From: an uncultured Ruminococcus sp.
Lineage (GTDB): Bacteria > Bacillota > Clostridia > Oscillospirales > Ruminococcaceae
DNA: 8,153 nt
Direction of reading: 5' to 3'
Assembly (NCBI GenBank): GCA_946531975.1
Contig: CAMNAY010000065.1
Location: 1 to 8,153, forward strand
Shown here: in pieces, positions 6,156 through 8,153 of the stretch
Numbering within the stretch: the first letter of the stretch is position 1
Layout of the letters: every line of letters starts with the position of its first letter
Notes under the pieces: generated by a model
Told to the model about the DNA's origin: nothing
Databases searched by the model: none
What the model saw: the letters and a program-made list of their open reading frames with translations, nothing else
Position numbers and translations under genes: made by a program

Positions 6156-6947
6156 TCACTTCCCTTCGCTTTTTTTGATCAGGCGTTCCAGCCGGTTATA
6201 ATCTTCGGCAAGCTCTGCGGGATTCCCGAAGGCATCCCGATACAGCTCAAGCGTCACCGCACCGTCAAAGCCCTGTGCGGAGAGCTGCTGCAAAAACGGA
6301 ACGATCTCAAAGCGTCCCTTGCCGAGCCGGAGACAGTCGCCTTTGTCGCTGTGGTCACTCATATGCACATGCACGATATGACTGCCGACCGCTCTGATGG
6401 CTTCGCTGATATTCATTCCCGCCCGCACAGCCTGCTTGACATCAAACGTCAGGCACGCCTCCGGACCGAGAATCCTGCAAAAATCGCGCAGAAACCGGAG
6501 CTTTCCGCTCTCACAGCGGACGACATTCTCCTGCGTGACAGTCACGCCGAAGGGCTTTGCCGCTTCACAGAGCATATGAAACCGCTCGCAGTAGATTTCA
6601 GTCTTACAGGTTCCTGCCAATGCACCGTGCAGAACATAATACTTTGCACCGAGGATTTCCATTGCAGCAAAGATGTGCTTTGCTTCCTCCAGATCATCCG
6701 TACATCTGCGCGGATAATTGGAAAAGAGCATGTAACCGTCGCACATCGGCGGCCACGGATGCACAGAGCAGCAGGTCATTCCGAACCGGTTGAGCATGGC
6801 ACGCAGGTCATTGGCATAGACCTGACGGCATTCCGAAGGTGCATTCAAAAAAATCTCAACATTGCGGATACCGTTTACACAGAGGTCATAGAGCGCGTCC
6901 TCCGTCGGTTTCGGATACAAACAGGATGTTGATACTGCCGGAATCAT
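6156..6947 (-). CDS. Sugar phosphate isomerase/epimerase-like TIM-barrel protein
   Basis: The 263-residue product belongs to the xylose-isomerase-like TIM-barrel / AP endonuclease 2 superfamily, whose members isomerise or epimerise sugars and inositol derivatives or cleave abasic DNA, usually with a bound divalent metal. Candidate metal or acid-base residues are E140 (TQENV), D169 (LTFDVKQA), H193 and H195 (VHVHMSDH), and E234 (VTLELY), with H107 (YVLHG) and E31 (NVEIF) on earlier strands. The length of about 260 fits the sugar epimerase group. The frame is open to 7052, but GGGAGG (6955-6960) sits 7 nt before ATG at 6947, and the upstream part would run through the promoter and hairpin. It is 6 bp upstream of nrdR and likely co-transcribed. 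The substrate cannot be inferred; a deoxyribonucleotide-related role is only suggested by the neighbour. Confidence 0.85.
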   Translation of the reverse strand: MIPAVSTSCLYPKPTEDALYDLCVNGIRNVEIFLNAPSECRQVYANDLRAMLNRFGMTCCSVHPWPPMCDGYMLFSNYPRRCTDDLEEAKHIFAAMEILGAKYYVLHGALAGTCKTEIYCERFHMLCEAAKPFGVTVTQENVVRCESGKLRFLRDFCRILGPEACLTFDVKQAVRAGMNISEAIRAVGSHIVHVHMSDHSDKGDCLRLGKGRFEIVPFLQQLSAQGFDGAVTLELYRDAFGNPAELAEDYNRLERLIKKSEGK

Positions 6948-6990
6948 CCAACCGCCTCCCGCCATCCGTAATGTATAATAATCCCGATAT

Positions 6991-7020
6991 ATTATAACAC
7001 GAAGCACCCTGCAAAAGCAA
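6991..7020 (-). promoter_or_regulatory. Promoter of the isomerase-nrdR operon
   Basis: On the minus strand TATAAT (6991-6996) is a perfect -10 box and TTGCTT (7015-7020) a fair -35 at 18-bp spacing. The predicted start near 6984 gives a leader of about 37 nt. The -35 and most of the spacer lie inside the hairpin at 6999-7030. Confidence 0.7.
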
Positions 7021-7030
7021 GGTGCTTCGT
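6999..7030. repeat. Strong hairpin overlapping the isomerase promoter (possible secF terminator)
   Basis: ACGAAGCACC and GGTGCTTCGT (6999-7008 with 7021-7030) form a 10-bp stem, extended by TGC/GCA after one mismatch, with loop AAAA. On the minus strand it is followed by GTTATAATAT, a poor T-tract, and it could still end secDF transcription 84-115 bp after the secF stop. On the plus strand it is followed by ACATTTTTAG, a better T-tract, but no plus-strand gene ends here. As DNA it could also act as an operator over the -35 box. Confidence 0.55.
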
Positions 7031-7044
7031 ACATTTTTAGTAAT

Positions 7045-7063
7045 TCATACAATGATTGTATGA
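7045..7063. repeat. 19-bp perfect dyad upstream of the isomerase promoter
   Basis: TCATACAATGATTGTATGA has perfect 8-bp arms (7045-7052 and 7056-7063) and a 3-bp centre. It lies 24 bp upstream of the -35 box of the isomerase-nrdR promoter, roughly -61 to -79 from the predicted start. Size and symmetry suit a dimeric regulator site. There is no T-run, so a terminator is unlikely. The regulator is unknown. Confidence 0.45.
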
Positions 7064-7077
7064 TTATTTCATGTGCT

Positions 7078-7113
7078 TTTCAACAATCTATGCATTGCTG
7101 AATCCTGTTGAAA
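7078..7113 (-). repeat. Inverted repeat directly after the secF stop codon
   Basis: TTTCAACA (7078-7085) and TGTTGAAA (7106-7113) are perfect 8-bp arms around 20 nt. On the minus strand the first arm begins right after the secF TGA. It might stabilise the secDF transcript 3' end; there is no T-run that would make it a terminator. Confidence 0.35.
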
Positions 7114-8103
7114 TCAGTCCGCAGACTTTGCCTTGTTTGCGCGTGTTTTCCACGATGTCCAGAGCATCGGAGCGAGGCACAGCGAGGAATAGCATCCGGA
7201 GATCATACCGATGGTCATCGGAATGCTGAAGTGCTGGATCGAGGTCACGTTGCGCACAACCGCGAAGACCGTGACAATCAGCATTGCAGCGATCGTGGTA
7301 ACCGAGGTACGGACAGTTCTTTTGATCGTCTGGCTCAGGGAGATATTGACCAGCTTGGGCAGCTTGGTGTCTGCCGGCAGCAGGCTCTGGTTCTCACGGA
7401 TTCGGTCGTAAATAACAATCGTATCGTTGACGGAGTAACCGAGAATGGTCAGGATAACTGCCATGAAGTTCGAGTCGATCTCAAAGCCGCAGACAACGAA
7501 TGTACCAAAGACGATTACGAGGTCATGCAGCAGTGCAACGACTGCGAATGCACCGGCGCTCCAGCCGGAAATACGCTTGAATCGCCATGCGATATAGAGG
7601 ATCAGGATTATGGCTGCGAAGATTGCAGCGACAAGGCACTTTGCGAGGAAGGTCTTACCGGAATTTGCAGCAACGTCGTTCGTTTCGAGCGATTCGATCT
7701 GTGCATCCGGATACTTCTCCTGAAGCTTTGTCAGCAGTTCATCCTGCATGGAAGCATCAAATGCCTTTTTCATGCTGAAAGAAAGCGTAAAGGTTTTCTG
7801 ACGCTCGCCGGTGAAGGTCTCACCGGTCTGCACCTTCACAGAAGTTCCGAGCTGGTCGGATGCGAGGGAAGAAATCTCATTTTCATTGATACCGCCGGAA
7901 TAGCTGTACGATGCGATTGTGCCGCCCTTGAATTCGATCGACACCTTGACACCGAAAATGAAGCAGCTTGCAAGCACAAGGACCATCAGAACGGCAGAGA
8001 GAATAAAGAACTTCTTGCGGTTGCCGTAAAAATCGCGTACCTTGACCTGACTCAGCAGAGATTCGACATTGGTCTTGTTTGTGTTCTTCTTTGTCTTGCT
8101 CAT
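7114..8103 (-). CDS. secF: Protein translocase subunit SecF
   Basis: SecF works with SecD in the membrane complex that uses proton motive force to help SecYEG/SecA finish protein export. The 329-residue product has a cytoplasmic N-terminus, TM1 at about 32-50, the conserved IEFKGGT (56-62) just outside it, an extracytoplasmic domain (about 62-150), then TM2-TM6 at about 153-173, 183-205, 211-231, 265-285 and 293-316. The family signature GYSVNDTIVIYDRIREN (222-238) and the start of the last helices, TSVTTIAAML (267-276), are clear. The start at 8103 has GGAGG 9 nt upstream and overlaps the secD stop by ATGA, so the two are translationally coupled. The length is somewhat over the commonest 290-310, due to an 18-residue lysine/asparagine-rich N-terminal extension (KTKKNTNKTN). 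Confidence 0.95.
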   Translation of the reverse strand: MSKTKKNTNKTNVESLLSQVKVRDFYGNRKKFFILSAVLMVLVLASCFIFGVKVSIEFKGGTIASYSYSGGINENEISSLASDQLGTSVKVQTGETFTGERQKTFTLSFSMKKAFDASMQDELLTKLQEKYPDAQIESLETNDVAANSGKTFLAKCLVAAIFAAIILILYIAWRFKRISGWSAGAFAVVALLHDLVIVFGTFVVCGFEIDSNFMAVILTILGYSVNDTIVIYDRIRENQSLLPADTKLPKLVNISLSQTIKRTVRTSVTTIAAMLIVTVFAVVRNVTSIQHFSIPMTIGMISGCYSSLCLAPMLWTSWKTRANKAKSAD

Positions 8104-8153
8104 TTCTCAGCACCTCCGTACAGCTTTCTGTTCTGGAAGCATTTGAACTTCGA
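8100..8153 (-). CDS. secD: Protein translocase subunit SecD, last 17 codons (5' part outside window)
   Basis: In the minus strand the frame from the right edge reads SKFKCFQNRKLYGGAEK and stops at TGA 8102-8100. The KLYGG ending resembles the C-terminus of SecD proteins (KLFGG-type). It overlaps the secF ATG by 4 bases, the usual secD-secF arrangement. The identification rests mostly on context because so little is visible. Confidence 0.75.
   Translation of the reverse strand, partial: SKFKCFQNRKLYGGAEK

Noticed and set aside
6351..6932. Plus-strand open frame opposite the isomerase-like gene
   Set aside because: His- and Arg-rich shadow translation with no domain; the minus-strand frame has a ribosome binding site and a plausible TIM-barrel sequence.
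6985..7000. Possible NrdR box near the isomerase-nrdR promoter
   Set aside because: The AT-rich stretch with GTGT has the half-site in the wrong orientation for the ACAC...GTGT consensus and no second box is spaced as expected.
6948..7052. N-terminal extension of the isomerase-like protein starting at 7052
   Set aside because: It would read through the hairpin and the -10 box; GGGAGG 7 nt before the ATG at 6947 gives a better start and a normal family length.
1..8153. Mobile elements, CRISPR arrays, tRNA or rRNA genes
   Set aside because: Reading the window showed no transposase or integrase frame, no regularly spaced direct repeats and no cloverleaf-like or rRNA-like sequence.

Overview
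The window looks like an ordinary chromosomal segment of a strictly anaerobic, low-to-mid GC Firmicute, most likely class Clostridia and plausibly Oscillospiraceae/Ruminococcaceae. This rests on strong GGAGG-type ribosome binding sites, a clostridial-type PurA (EGQLG and TSSSTLAGYG in place of the more usual EGAQG and TSSNTTAGG), a flavodiiron protein, a D-lactate dehydrogenase, a stand-alone MsmK/UgpC-type sugar ATPase and a DUF4830-like protein. The taxonomic guess is inference from protein character only.

Layout, left to right. The 3' half of purA (+) ends at 632 and meets a convergent flavodiiron protein gene (693-1850, -) across a strong GC hairpin that can terminate both. Upstream of the flavodiiron gene on the same strand is a D-lactate dehydrogenase gene (1945-2967, -), separated by 94 bp that hold an unexplained 29-bp palindrome. 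Next is a sugar ABC-transporter ATPase (3062-4201, -) with its own terminator, a near-consensus sigma-70-type promoter (4375-4403) and a leader of roughly 167 nt that can fold. An RsuA-family rRNA pseudouridine synthase (4422-5201, -) follows, with an AT-rich and apparently extended C-terminal tail. Divergent from it is a small membrane-anchored DUF4830-like protein (5267-5692, +), whose 3' end overlaps the end of nrdR (5673-6149, -) by 20 bp. nrdR lies 6 bp downstream of a sugar-phosphate isomerase/epimerase-like TIM-barrel gene (6156-6947, -), and the two probably form an operon driven from a promoter at 6991-7020. The window ends with secF (7114-8103, -) and the last 17 codons of secD, overlapping by ATGA.

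Functional themes are housekeeping: purine synthesis (purA), oxygen or NO defence and fermentation (flavodiiron protein, D-LDH), sugar uptake (ATPase), rRNA modification, deoxyribonucleotide regulation (NrdR) and protein export (SecDF). I see no mobile element, CRISPR array, RNA gene, phage or defence module. No gene-free stretch exceeds 300 bp; the longest (4202-4421, 220 bp) holds the ATPase promoter and leader. I did not find a novel system. The points most worth a second look are non-coding: the folded ATPase leader, the cluster of inverted repeats between secF and the isomerase gene, the palindrome upstream of the flavodiiron gene, and the odd tail of the pseudouridine synthase.
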